Below, in pieces: positions 56,692 to 64,000 of a DNA stretch of 64,000 nt. Position 1 is the first letter of the stretch, and each line of letters starts with the position of its first letter. Under the pieces are notes generated by a model. That model was not told where the DNA came from and searched no databases. It worked only from the letters and a program-made list of their open reading frames with translations. A program made the position numbers and the translations under genes. This DNA is from Lunularia cruciata. Its lineage: Eukaryota; Streptophyta; Marchantiopsida; Lunulariales; Lunulariaceae. The DNA lies in NCBI GenBank assembly GCA_948567375.1, contig OX419758.1, positions 52,147,001 to 52,211,000 on the forward strand, written 5' to 3'.

Positions 56692-56895
56692 TCAATACAG
56701 AGTCAATATAATCACTCTGGAAGGCACACGAACTATCGGAACTACCATTGGGACCTCAGAAGCTATCACTTGTTGATAATACTCCTCACCAAAATTCCTA
56801 ACCACAAAATCTCTAAACATCAATTTCGGCCTCACTACATAACGGATTTCTACTTGAGTGTTGAAAGGGAGAGGATTTGGGACATTCATATCCAT
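56692..56895 (-). CDS. Small ORF b upstream of gag in E (67 aa, unknown)
   Basis: MDMNVPNPLPFNTQVEIRYV, then NFGEEYYQQVIAS, then VPIVRVPSRVIILTLY. It starts 4 nt after the stop of ORF a and ends just before gag. It is visibly related to ORF a: F....V.Y..R, V..FG.E[FY]...V..S..P...P.V......[TL][IL]Y. C keeps a decayed homologue near 58,700-58,860. No known domain. It may be a leader-encoded accessory protein or the remains of a longer fold. Confidence 0.45.
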   Translation of the reverse strand: MDMNVPNPLPFNTQVEIRYVVRPKLMFRDFVVRNFGEEYYQQVIASEVPMVVPIVRVPSRVIILTLY

Positions 56896-56899
56896 ATTA

Positions 56900-57121
56900 T
56901 CATAATAGAATGTAGATCGTCAAATCCCACTCTCTGTCATATATCACCACAGGTAGAATCACCGGGTTTGGTGAGTTCATCACTCTGTCCATGAATTCAG
57001 CACCAAAGTGATAAACTAGTGATACTCTCATCTGCTCACGCTGGATGTACATAACCTTGATGTGGAATGGGTTTGAGAATGGAAAGCTAGGTGCGGGAAA
57101 TTGTCCTCCCGGTGCATCCAT
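56900..57121 (-). CDS. Small ORF a upstream of gag in E (73 aa, unknown)
   Basis: MDAPGGQFPAPSFPFSNPF, then KVMYIQREQMRVSLVYHFGA and EFMDRVMNS, then VILPVVIYDREWDLTIY. C has a clear homologue at 58,878-59,093 (NPFYINIMYIHLEQVRIYLV, LEFMDIVMNSPNWMILLVMI), with the same frame open although C is full of stops elsewhere. It lies between the primer site and gag and is related in sequence to ORF b. Function unknown. Confidence 0.5.
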   Translation of the reverse strand: MDAPGGQFPAPSFPFSNPFHIKVMYIQREQMRVSLVYHFGAEFMDRVMNSPNPVILPVVIYDREWDLTIYILL

Positions 57122-57247
57122 CCCATCCGCTCTCTAAAGTCCTTCCTAAGTCTAGCGATTACTCTATGTTCTCCACCTCAAATTACTCAGTTTCAGTAGT
57201 TCGTGCTATTCCAAGAGGGGTGATCCACTCTCTTGGACTAGAACACT

Positions 57248-57261
57248 CGCTCTGATACCAT
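57248..57261 (-). other. Primer binding site of E (initiator Met-tRNA type)
   Basis: The minus strand reads TGGTATCAGAGCGAGTG directly after the 5' LTR, an exact match to the 12-nt complement of the initiator Met-tRNA 3' end. Confidence 0.9.
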
Positions 57262-57825
57262 TGTAATACTCCGAGGACAAGAGAAGAGAGAAAACATAGA
57301 TTGCACACTCAAACATTCGATGCCCCAAGGGAGCACCTTCTCTTTATTATATAGACAAAGAGGATCTCCTCCAAGGAAGCTCCACCATAGGATTAGGGAC
57401 ATAGATAGGTGACATGTCAGCAAGCTCCACCCTTGGATTACTGACTTGGATGGGTGACCTGTCTGGTCTAGGTCCTATCTGGTTGGTCAAACAAGCTTTG
57501 ACCGGAGGGAATCTTTTAGGGAATCTTCTTGTAGGAATCTTAGAATCACATGAATAAGGTACCGTTGGAAAGCTCTCAACGAGACAAACCAAGGGGGAGG
57601 GAAGGCCAGCCTTTCCTCCATTGGGGGGTGGAATCTGCACATTTTCGAGGCCTAATTCATTTGTTTAGGCCTCCGAAATTGCCTTCAAAGATTGCCTCCT
57701 CCTCCAAAGTACTCTTTTGGTGATACTTCTATCTGATCTATTTTGACCATCATGTATAACATCATTCTAGATGTTATCGAACCAAATTTCACATCTAGAT
57801 CATATGGCTAACCCTTGGTATTACA
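57262..57825 (-). repeat. 5' LTR of E (564 bp)
   Basis: Same ends as the 3' LTR. On the minus strand CTATATAATAAAG (around 57,340-57,355) is the probable TATA region. E's LTRs hold one copy of the GGTGATAC block where the solo LTRs hold two. Confidence 0.95.
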
Positions 57826-57830
57826 GTCTA

Positions 57831-58601
57831 CCAAAGTATGGTGTTCCATCTTGATAATGTTGAGTAAGGACTCTCTTCTCACCTCCTCCAAATGCCACTA
57901 CTATTCTCTAAGCATATGCAATGGCTTCAAAAAAAGTGCATGCATTTTGTACCATTACTTCTTGGTGAATTTTCTCTTTTAGTTGACCCTTGTTTGAAGA
58001 CCCTTGCTTTGATTGGACTTATATCATTTATTGTGACCTATATGTTGTTCTTTTGCTTCAACTCCCATAGTCACATTTGGGCTATCTGCACAAAATCCAT
58101 AGATTAGAAAATCCTTAGCAATCTTTCTTGCATTGCTGTCCAAGGGACCTCTCTTCCTTTTGCCAACATTGATCATCCCCAAACATCACACTATGTAAGT
58201 GCTTTATCAATCAAGTACCACCCATATGCAAACATGCTTATGGAATGATGGGTGATCTCAATTGTGAATAATCAAAAGTATCAATTCATTCTTGAAATCT
58301 AGTTTTCCACTACTCCCATGGAACATTGTCCCTTGTAAGGCTTGATGTTGCATATCTTCTTCATCCATAGTAATAATGTGGCTTCATTGTTGACTATGGT
58401 TGGTGTCATTGGCATGAATGACTCTTTAGGTACTTTGGCTATTAGTATTGGGTTTTGGGATGGTTTTCCTTCTTGCATTGCCTGATTTTTCTTGAAGGTA
58501 TGTACTTGACTTTGCAATGCCTCCATGGTCATCTTGATCTTCCAAAACTCATTCAACATCCCTTGCATTCCTTGCATTAGATCTTGCATCTATTGATCCA
58601 T
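57831..58601 (-). pseudogene. C gag N-terminal part, right of insertion E
   Basis: 58299-58589 encodes MQDLMQGMQGMLNEFWKIKM, then EALQSQVHTFKKNQAMQEGK, aligned with E's gag N-terminus. ATG at 58601. The gag TGA shared with E is at about 58,280 (AAT TGA TAC TTT TGA TTA). C also has extra stops of the C-to-T or G-to-A type, as expected from methylation decay. Confidence 0.8.
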
Positions 58602-58699
58602 GATTCTTATACACGGTAAACGCTCAATTGCTACTTCCTACTTCAATAGAGGGTTAATATGATCATCTAATAGGGAGCACTGACTATTAGGACTACCAT

Positions 58700-59093
58700 T
58701 GGGACTTGAAAGGTTGTCATTCATTGATAATATTCCTTTGCAAAATTGCAAACGTTGAAATTCCTAAACATCAATTTTGGTCTAACCACATAATAGATTT
58801 CTACTTGAGTGTTAAAAGGGATAAGATTAGATATATTCATATTTATTGCATCATAACAAAATGCAGATTGTCAAATCTCACTCTCTATTATATATCATCA
58901 CAAGTAGAATCATCCAGTTTGGTGAATTCATCACTATATCCATGAACTCTAATCTGAAATGGTAAACAAGATATATTCTCACTTGCTCAAGATGTATGTA
59001 CATAATATTGATATAGAATGGATTAAAGAATAGAAAGCAAGGTGCAAGAAATTGTCCTCCAAGAGCCTCCATCCCATCCTCTCTAAAAAACAC
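58700..59093 (-). pseudogene. C small ORFs a and b upstream of gag
   Basis: 58878-59093 is the homologue of E's ORF a, still open over 71 codons. A decayed homologue of ORF b follows (58,700-58,860), recognised by the shared CTACTTGAGTGTT and ACATCAATTTTGG-type blocks. Conservation of the pair in an older insertion shows it belongs to the family and is not unique to E. Confidence 0.6.
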
Positions 59094-59211
59094 TTATAAT
59101 CATCAATTGCACTACACTTTCTCCCCTTGAAATTACTTTGTCTTAGTAGTCCATGTTCCTCCAAGAGGAGTGATCTACTCTCTTGGATTAAAACCCAAGC
59201 TTTGATATCAT

Positions 59212-59807
59212 TTTAATGTTCTAAGGACATGTCAATTCCAAGAGAAACATAAGAGAAGAAACACAATGTTTCAACCCTCAATACTCTAATGCTCCAAAGG
59301 AGCACCTTGTCTTTATTATATAACAAAAGAGGATTCTCTCAAATGAAGCTCCACTCTTGGATCAGATACATGTATTGGTGATATGTTAGCAAGCTCCACC
59401 TTTAGATTACTTGTATGGATAGATGACATGTTTGTTCTTGTTCTATCTAGTTGGTCAAACAAGTTTGATCGGAGGAAATCTTTAGTGAATCTTCCTATAG
59501 GAAGCTCAAAATTGCATAGGTGAGGTAATATTGGAAATCTCTTGATGAGACAAACACCAGGGGAAAGGCAAGCCTTTATTTCCTCTAAGGGATCATTTAT
59601 TTATTTTCAAGGCCTAATTCATTTGTTTAGGCCTTTGAAATTGACTCTAAAGTTTTCAAGGTGTTTTCAACTCCTACCTTATTAGTGTAAGTACTCTTAT
59701 GGTGTCACCTCTATTTGATCTACTTAGTCCATCATATATAACATCCTTCCATATGTTACCAAACCAATTTTCACCTCTAAATAATATGTCTAGCTATTGG
59801 TATTATA
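59212..59807 (-). repeat. 5' LTR of C (596 bp)
   Basis: TTTAATGTTCTAAGG ... GGTATTATA, a degraded TGTAAT...TTACA pair. The minus strand next to it reads TGATATCAAAGC, a degraded initiator Met-tRNA primer site. Holds a single GGTG-TCACC block, of the first type. Confidence 0.85.
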
Positions 59808-59812
59808 GTTAT

Positions 59813-60757
59813 GTGAAAGTTTATATCAAAACCAAGTTGTGGCAACCAAGAAATCAAAGCACTCTACTAACTTCATGGCTTCTTCCAAAATTCTAGGCTT
59901 ATGCATGGTTACTTCTGATTTAGTATGTGGTTTCAAGCACGTTGCAAGCCAATCTAGAGCTTTACATTCTTGTGTCTTTGACATCTACATCATTTTGTTT
60001 TGGAATTAAGTGATATAGCTCTTCACATAATCAAGTTGCCACAATACTATCAATCTATCTCATGCGGCTTGTGTAGCATTCACCACTTTGAATCTTTTAA
60101 TTTATTGCACTCTTGAATTTTTCTCATATCAAGATTGGAGTAAATAATTGCCATTGAGCTTGCTATACATGGAATTGTGACCATGATTTTACCACTCCAT
60201 CTAATTGACTCAAAGCCAAGAATATCTACTTTCATTCATCTATAAGATTTGTAGCTTCAAAGTATTGCTCACAATCAAATACAAAGTTCTCCATTGCACC
60301 TGATAATTCTTACCTTCAAACGGCTTAGGCCTTAGAAATTTCACTCAACCTTCTTCTTCAAGGAAAGTTGCTTCCTTTGTTTGTTATTGTTGTTTGCCCT
60401 CATGATCTCTCTCTTCCAACAATCAAGTAAGATGCTCTCTTTGTTGTTGCATAGCAATGATGACTTTGGGCATCACCGCCATGGCTACTACTATTCTACC
60501 AAACTATTTATTGCAAAAATCAAGGTTAATATGTAAATGCAATATGTCCACCACTATATGTAGGTTACAATCAAAAGGATCCATGGCTCATTGGACAAAG
60601 TGATCATAGTTAGAAAATTTTCACCAAAATTGTGAAATGATGAATTGCATAAAATGATATTTTGGTAATACATGGACATAAAAATCCCAATGGTTAGGAG
60701 AAATGGATTTGGTAGTTTGTAAATTATATCAATTTCTCATTCTTGCTTTGATACCAA
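59813..60757 (-). pseudogene. F gag remnant, right of insertion C
   Basis: Follows B's gag from 22,260 to 23,170 (TTCATGGCTTC, ACATG/TGATATAG, AACAATCAAGTAAGRTGCTC). No open frame above 60 codons. Ends at a degraded primer site, TGGTATCAAAGC on the minus strand. Confidence 0.65.
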
Positions 60758-61548
60758 TATCAAAGACCAAGAAGAAGAATAAGAGAATGGCAATTTTCAC
60801 AAAACAATGTTTCCTTCAAAGATAGAATAAGAATTATAGCCTCCCATTATTGGATTACAAGGATTCACAAAACTAATGGTTACATTGCAAAGAGGATAAA
60901 CTCCCACTAAGTGGCATGAGCTCACTTTATATGCTTGTAGACCTAACCCTAAAAATAATTTTTTTATCTCTTTATATTGCTTCTATTGTGTTTGTCATCT
61001 CATCCTTGTGTTACTGCCACAATCCCAATTGGCTCCTAGCACATCATCTCTAATAGATTACAACTCTAACATAATAAGAGCGTTATCTTAACTTTAATTG
61101 CCTACCTAACTACTTTACAAAGTACTATCTCCCAGAAGACTCATCCACTCTTAGATTTGTCCCACATTAATATACATCCCATAGAAGATGCATCCCACAC
61201 CTTCAATTACTAGCCCACAAGTGACTCTACCCGCACATCTCACATAGTCGGATCTTGCCATAGCCCTTTTTTGCATCTCTTGTTGTCTTTGATATAGTCC
61301 TATAGAGGATATTTCATGCTTTAGACATGGCCCCTTTTGACAACAGACAATCATTTAACTTGGCTTATAAGTTATTCAGACTTTTTGATGTTCCTAGAAG
61401 CTTCTCATCGAGAAGCCTCCTAGATGCTTCTAAAATATTCTTAACATTCATAGATTATGCTAGTTCTACATGCTTTTCTATTATATTTAGCTTATTTTGC
61501 TAACTTGTAAGCTTTTACTAACTCTTCTGCTAACTCTATATTATTACA
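60758..61548 (-). repeat. 5' LTR of F (family A, 791 bp)
   Basis: Starts TATCAAAGACCAAG and ends ATTATTACA. About 300-400 bp longer than the other family-A LTRs, with extra sequence around 60,830-61,330 that has no match in them. GAAGCTTC-type units (AGAAGCTTCTCATCGAGAAG) remain near 61,395. Confidence 0.65.
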
Positions 61549-62425
61549 AAACCTATCCACTATATATTTGCCTTGTGTTACATCATGTCTTTGTGAGGAT
61601 TAATCTGTACCAACGGCACATCCACAAAGTGAACTTCCATGTCTTTTGCCTCTTGCTTGATCTCTTCCTCACTTAGCAAATAGCACCTGATCTTGAGTGA
61701 CAATACCATTGCAACCACATTACAACCACATCTCTTGAAAGACTACATTGGGACTAAATCATCAAATAGAGGATAAGTATCTCTATCGACTCTAGATTTC
61801 TCAAAAGGTTTATAAGTATCTCTATCAACTACATATTTCTCAAAAGGTTTATACTCCTTTGGTAGACCTTGAATAGTGTGAAGAAATAGGTAATCAATGC
61901 TTCAACCTACACTCCAATGCTATTTACTTATTTAACCAATCATGGATGTGATAAACATAGTAAAAGATGCTTAATTTGTCTTTCTTAACCTCCATTAATT
62001 GTTAGTTTTGTGGAAAGTTCTTGTTTGTCCAAGTCTGAAAAACATTCACCAATGTATCCCAAACGTCCTAGGAAATGTCAACACCTTGTATGTAACAAAA
62101 CAATAATGACGAAATACACAAAGAAAGATAGTACATAATTTGATTATTATATTTCTTCCAAGCACTTACATCATGAAGGAGCACAATTTTCAACCCTATA
62201 ACAAATTCAAACAATTATTTGTTTTTCAAGAAGGCATATATTCTATATGTTTATATTGAATCATTTTTCTTTGTCAAGGCTTCACTCTTGGTGCCACCAT
62301 ACACCATATGTATCAAGTTTATCACTCATGGCACAAGTCTATAAAATCGTATCACTTAGCAATCCAAGACTTCTCAGCAATTTGAACTCAAAAACTCTCA
62401 TAATCTCTCTTTTACTTTGATACCA
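61549..62425 (-). pseudogene. Copia G gag N-terminal part and leader
   Basis: Weakly open on the minus strand; the region between the LTR and the zinc knuckle should encode gag. Contains an in-frame 39-bp (13-codon) tandem repeat at 61773-61850 (YKPFEK..VDRDT). Ends at the primer site TGGTATCAAAGTAAAAG (62,411-62,425 on the minus strand). Confidence 0.5.
61773..61850. repeat. In-frame 39-bp tandem repeat in copia G gag
   Basis: ATAAGTATCTCTATC.ACT..A at 61773 and 61812, each followed by TTTCTCAAAAGGTTT. The period of 39 keeps the minus-strand frame. Confidence 0.85.
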
Positions 62426-62543
62426 TATTACCAACTGAAAAATAAGAGGTGAAAATACCAAAATTCACCAAAGAATGGTCTATGGGACACAATTATTGCT
62501 CCTTAATATAGGGGAAAAGAAATTTATACAAGTGCGTTGCACA
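62426..62543 (-). repeat. 5' LTR of copia G (about 118 bp)
   Basis: TATTACCAACTG ... GTGCGTTGCACA. Matches 25,823-25,938 over CACCAAAGAATGGTCT and the GTGYGTTGCA end. Confidence 0.55.
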
Positions 62544-63372
62544 ACTATCATCCACCAATTCTATGCTTTCTTATTTGTTCAATGTTTTCCCTTTCCGTTT
62601 CAATGGAGTTTCAAATATAGGCTTTTTTCAATTCCATACAAATCCTTGAGGAAATATAGTGTAAATTTTTGGAAGTCATAAATCTATTTGGGAAACAGAC
62701 ATTGTGATCCATAAAAACAGAATTCATTGACATTTGAATGAATGGTATAACCCTCATTTCACAAAATTGTACAAAAATCCCAACAAAGATGCAAAATAAA
62801 ACATGACGCATAATTTTACAAATCATTTTAGTGATAACAAAGAAATTTTTTGAAAAAGTACAGCTTTTGTGTCTCAATGCGTGAAAACCAAGCCCTAGAC
62901 TTTTCCCCGATCTGAAGGATCAAAGCCGTGTAGAGCTGAAATGCCAACCTAACCGTACCAAACCCTATGGACAAAGTAGTACAATAGGCTTTCAGAATAG
63001 TACAAGAAATGATCGTGAAAAGGGCTAAGGATGGGAAGACCCCATCAAGCCGATCAAAGGAGAAACAAATAAGGCTGAGTCCCAATAGAGACGATATGAG
63101 AAATCTATCTCAACGCACCTAAGATATCCGAGTTATGGAAATTATCTAGGAACCAAGTCCAAAGAATATCCCATGGTTTCCTAAGGAACAAAATTTATGA
63201 TTAAAACACTCATAAATTTTATGAAAAAATTAATTAATAATTATTTTGTTTTTCTATATCATTTATGTTTCTTTTTCTCTTATAAACATAGACCCAATGT
63301 CAATTTATCTTATGATTCATTTAATATATCCTCTTTGGAATCTAGTTTGTAATATAATCAAGTAATTTTGTT

Positions 63373-63399
63373 GATAATAAAATAAAATAAAATAAAATA
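63373..63399. repeat. (AAAAT)n microsatellite
   Basis: About five units of AATAA/AAAAT within TTGATAATAAAATAAAATAA. Confidence 0.9.
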
Positions 63400-63744
63400 G
63401 TTGTAATATTGAAAGCTACATAGACCTTTTTGACCATAAATTATTTTTAGAGATAATCATGTATCACCTATAGATATCAATCAATCAAGTTGAGATCTGA
63501 AACCTCTAATGTAAGAAAAGACATGTTATAGTTTGATCCTGCCTAACCATCATACATTAGTACTAAATTTTACTATTTGTTTGGTGATCCTAGTGTGCTT
63601 TTGAGTGTATCTTCCAACTTGCTTGATCATTTTCTTGAACTTCCAATTTAAGTTGCATCCTTCATTTCTGCACAAGAAGGCTTGCTTCTCATGTGGTGCA
63701 TATGCATACCATTGATTGTAGATGCTTATGGAGGTGTCACTTTT

Positions 63745-63931
63745 ACTTTTGATCGATGTTGTTTATGTTCCACCTTACGTCTACTTAGGTTGCCTTCAAT
63801 TTGCATCCATTTCATTTCTTATATTTGCTTAACTTTTGATCAAGTTTGTTTTTGTTCTGCCATGTATTTACTCATCTTGACTTCAATTTGCATCCATTTT
63901 TGCATACATTTCATTGCTTTTATTTGCTTGC
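63745..63931. repeat. Imperfect tandem duplication, period about 87 bp
   Basis: ACTTTTGATC begins at 63745 and 63832, each followed by CTTCAATTTGCATCCATTT and TATTTGCTT. The second copy has a ~12-bp extra segment. Confidence 0.75.
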
Positions 63932-63957
63932 CTTTGATTTTAATAGTTTTGTTTTAA

Positions 63958-64000
63958 GTGTATTTCACTCCTTGATAGATGATACACACATTGTGTACGT
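63958..64000 (+). mobile_element. Start of a second LINE-like RT copy (cut by window end)
   Basis: GTGTATTTC.CTCCTTG..AGATGATACACACAT matches 8,999-9,040, about 31 of 36 bases. This is the motif C region of the LINE-like RT (ADDTHI). Homology begins abruptly at about 63,958, as in a 5'-truncated non-LTR copy. Too short to be certain. Confidence 0.45.

Larger units (their letters stand above)
51570..57825 (-). mobile_element. Ty3/gypsy chromovirus E (family B), nearly intact, youngest insertion
   Basis: LTRs 51,570-52,131 and 57,262-57,825, about 97% identical by eye, with perfect GTCTA duplications (51565-51569; 57826-57830). Internal order on the minus strand: primer site, two small ORFs, gag, protease-RT-RNase H, integrase-chromodomain, polypurine tract. 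Four in-frame stops break the proteins, but no large deletion is seen. CpG is retained far more than in the other elements, fitting recent insertion. Confidence 0.95.
33460..59807 (-). mobile_element. Ty3/gypsy chromovirus C (family B), inserted in F
   Basis: 3' LTR from 33,460 and 5' LTR to 59,807. Flanks GCTAT (33455-33459) and GTTAT (59808-59812) are a 5-bp duplication with one mismatch. The internal region is present in four pieces (33,861-34,920; 46,180-47,268; 50,232-51,569; 57,831-59,211), which together collinearly match intact element E. They are separated by insertions I, X2 and E. Confidence 0.88.
29434..61548 (-). mobile_element. Ty3/gypsy element F (family A), inserted in copia G
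   Basis: 3' LTR at 29,434-29,836 and 5' LTR at 60,758-61,548 on the minus strand. The internal region is cut at 33,459/59,813 by gypsy C. Excising C rejoins the gag (the TTGG-tgcaaccaag context matches B around 22,230-22,280). Flanks GAACT (29429-29433) and AAACC (61549-61553) match at three of five positions, with both differences transitions, as for an old target duplication. Confidence 0.8.
25823..62543 (-). mobile_element. Ty1/copia element G, outermost of the right nest
   Basis: Minus strand. LTR-like ends at 25,823-25,938 and 62,426-62,543 share ACCAAAGAATGGTCT and a GTGYGTTGCA-CA end. Inside, from right to left: primer site, gag, zinc knuckle, integrase, RT, RNase H. The internal region is cut at 29,433/61,549 by gypsy F. 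Removing F leaves about 4.3 kb of internal DNA, a normal copia length. Candidate target duplications (CATAT / ACTAT) do not match well. Confidence 0.8.
62544..63957. other. Right flank of the nest; no gene seen
   Basis: A/T-rich with somewhat more CpG between 62,880 and 63,120. Open frames at 62,611-62,877 and 62,828-63,085 (minus) show no family resemblance. Contains an AAAAT-type microsatellite and a local tandem duplication, listed separately. Confidence 0.45.

Noticed and set aside
25818-62548. Target duplication for copia G
   Set aside because: CATAT and ACTAT share too few bases; LTR ends are also only approximate.
1-64000. CRISPR arrays, operons, bacterial signals
   Set aside because: Introns, plant-type LTR elements and no regular spacer repeats; this is plant nuclear DNA.

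Overview
The window is nuclear DNA of a land plant, and almost all of it is one pile of nested, mostly dead retrotransposons. The only host gene I can support is at the left edge: the last two exons of a COR413-type cold-regulated membrane protein (1-447). LTR elements primed by initiator Met-tRNA, chromodomain-bearing Ty3/gypsy integrases and deep nesting suggest a large-genome vascular plant. A fern or gymnosperm is plausible, but nothing here fixes the lineage.

Left part (1-9,282). The gene is followed by CpG-containing DNA with a perfect 139-bp tandem duplication, a possible tRNA-derived SINE head and degenerate ~255-bp repeats. From about 3.9 kb the sequence is A/T-rich and CpG-poor. It holds a solo family-B LTR (4,380-5,109) and a decayed LINE-like element with a C2H2 finger and reverse transcriptase (7,524-9,282). 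A 43-bp start of a related RT copy closes the window (63,958-64,000).

Left nest (9,283-25,444). A plus-strand Ty1/copia relic, H, is split by an unassigned short insert. Inside that insert lies a minus-strand Ty3/gypsy composite (11,184-23,664) with the order LTR, internal A1, shared LTR, internal B, LTR. It is flanked by a near-perfect target-site duplication. Its LTRs carry heat-shock-element-like GAA/TTC arrays next to a TATA box. A 2.2-kb noncoding repeat, X1, sits in B.

Right nest (25,823-62,543). Copia G (minus) contains gypsy F (minus, 29,434-61,548). F contains gypsy C (minus, family B, 33,460-59,807). C was hit three times: by element I (34,921-46,174), an unrecognised element with coiled-coil ORF remains that itself contains plus-strand gypsy D (37,232-44,663); by X2 (47,269-50,226), which contains a solo family-B LTR; and by E (51,570-57,825). 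E is the youngest and nearly intact chromovirus. Most junctions carry 5-bp duplications, so the order of events can be read directly.

Points most worth checking are the HSE-like LTR promoters, the tandem composite, two in-frame stop codons shared by E and C, a pair of related small ORFs upstream of gag in E and C, and element I.
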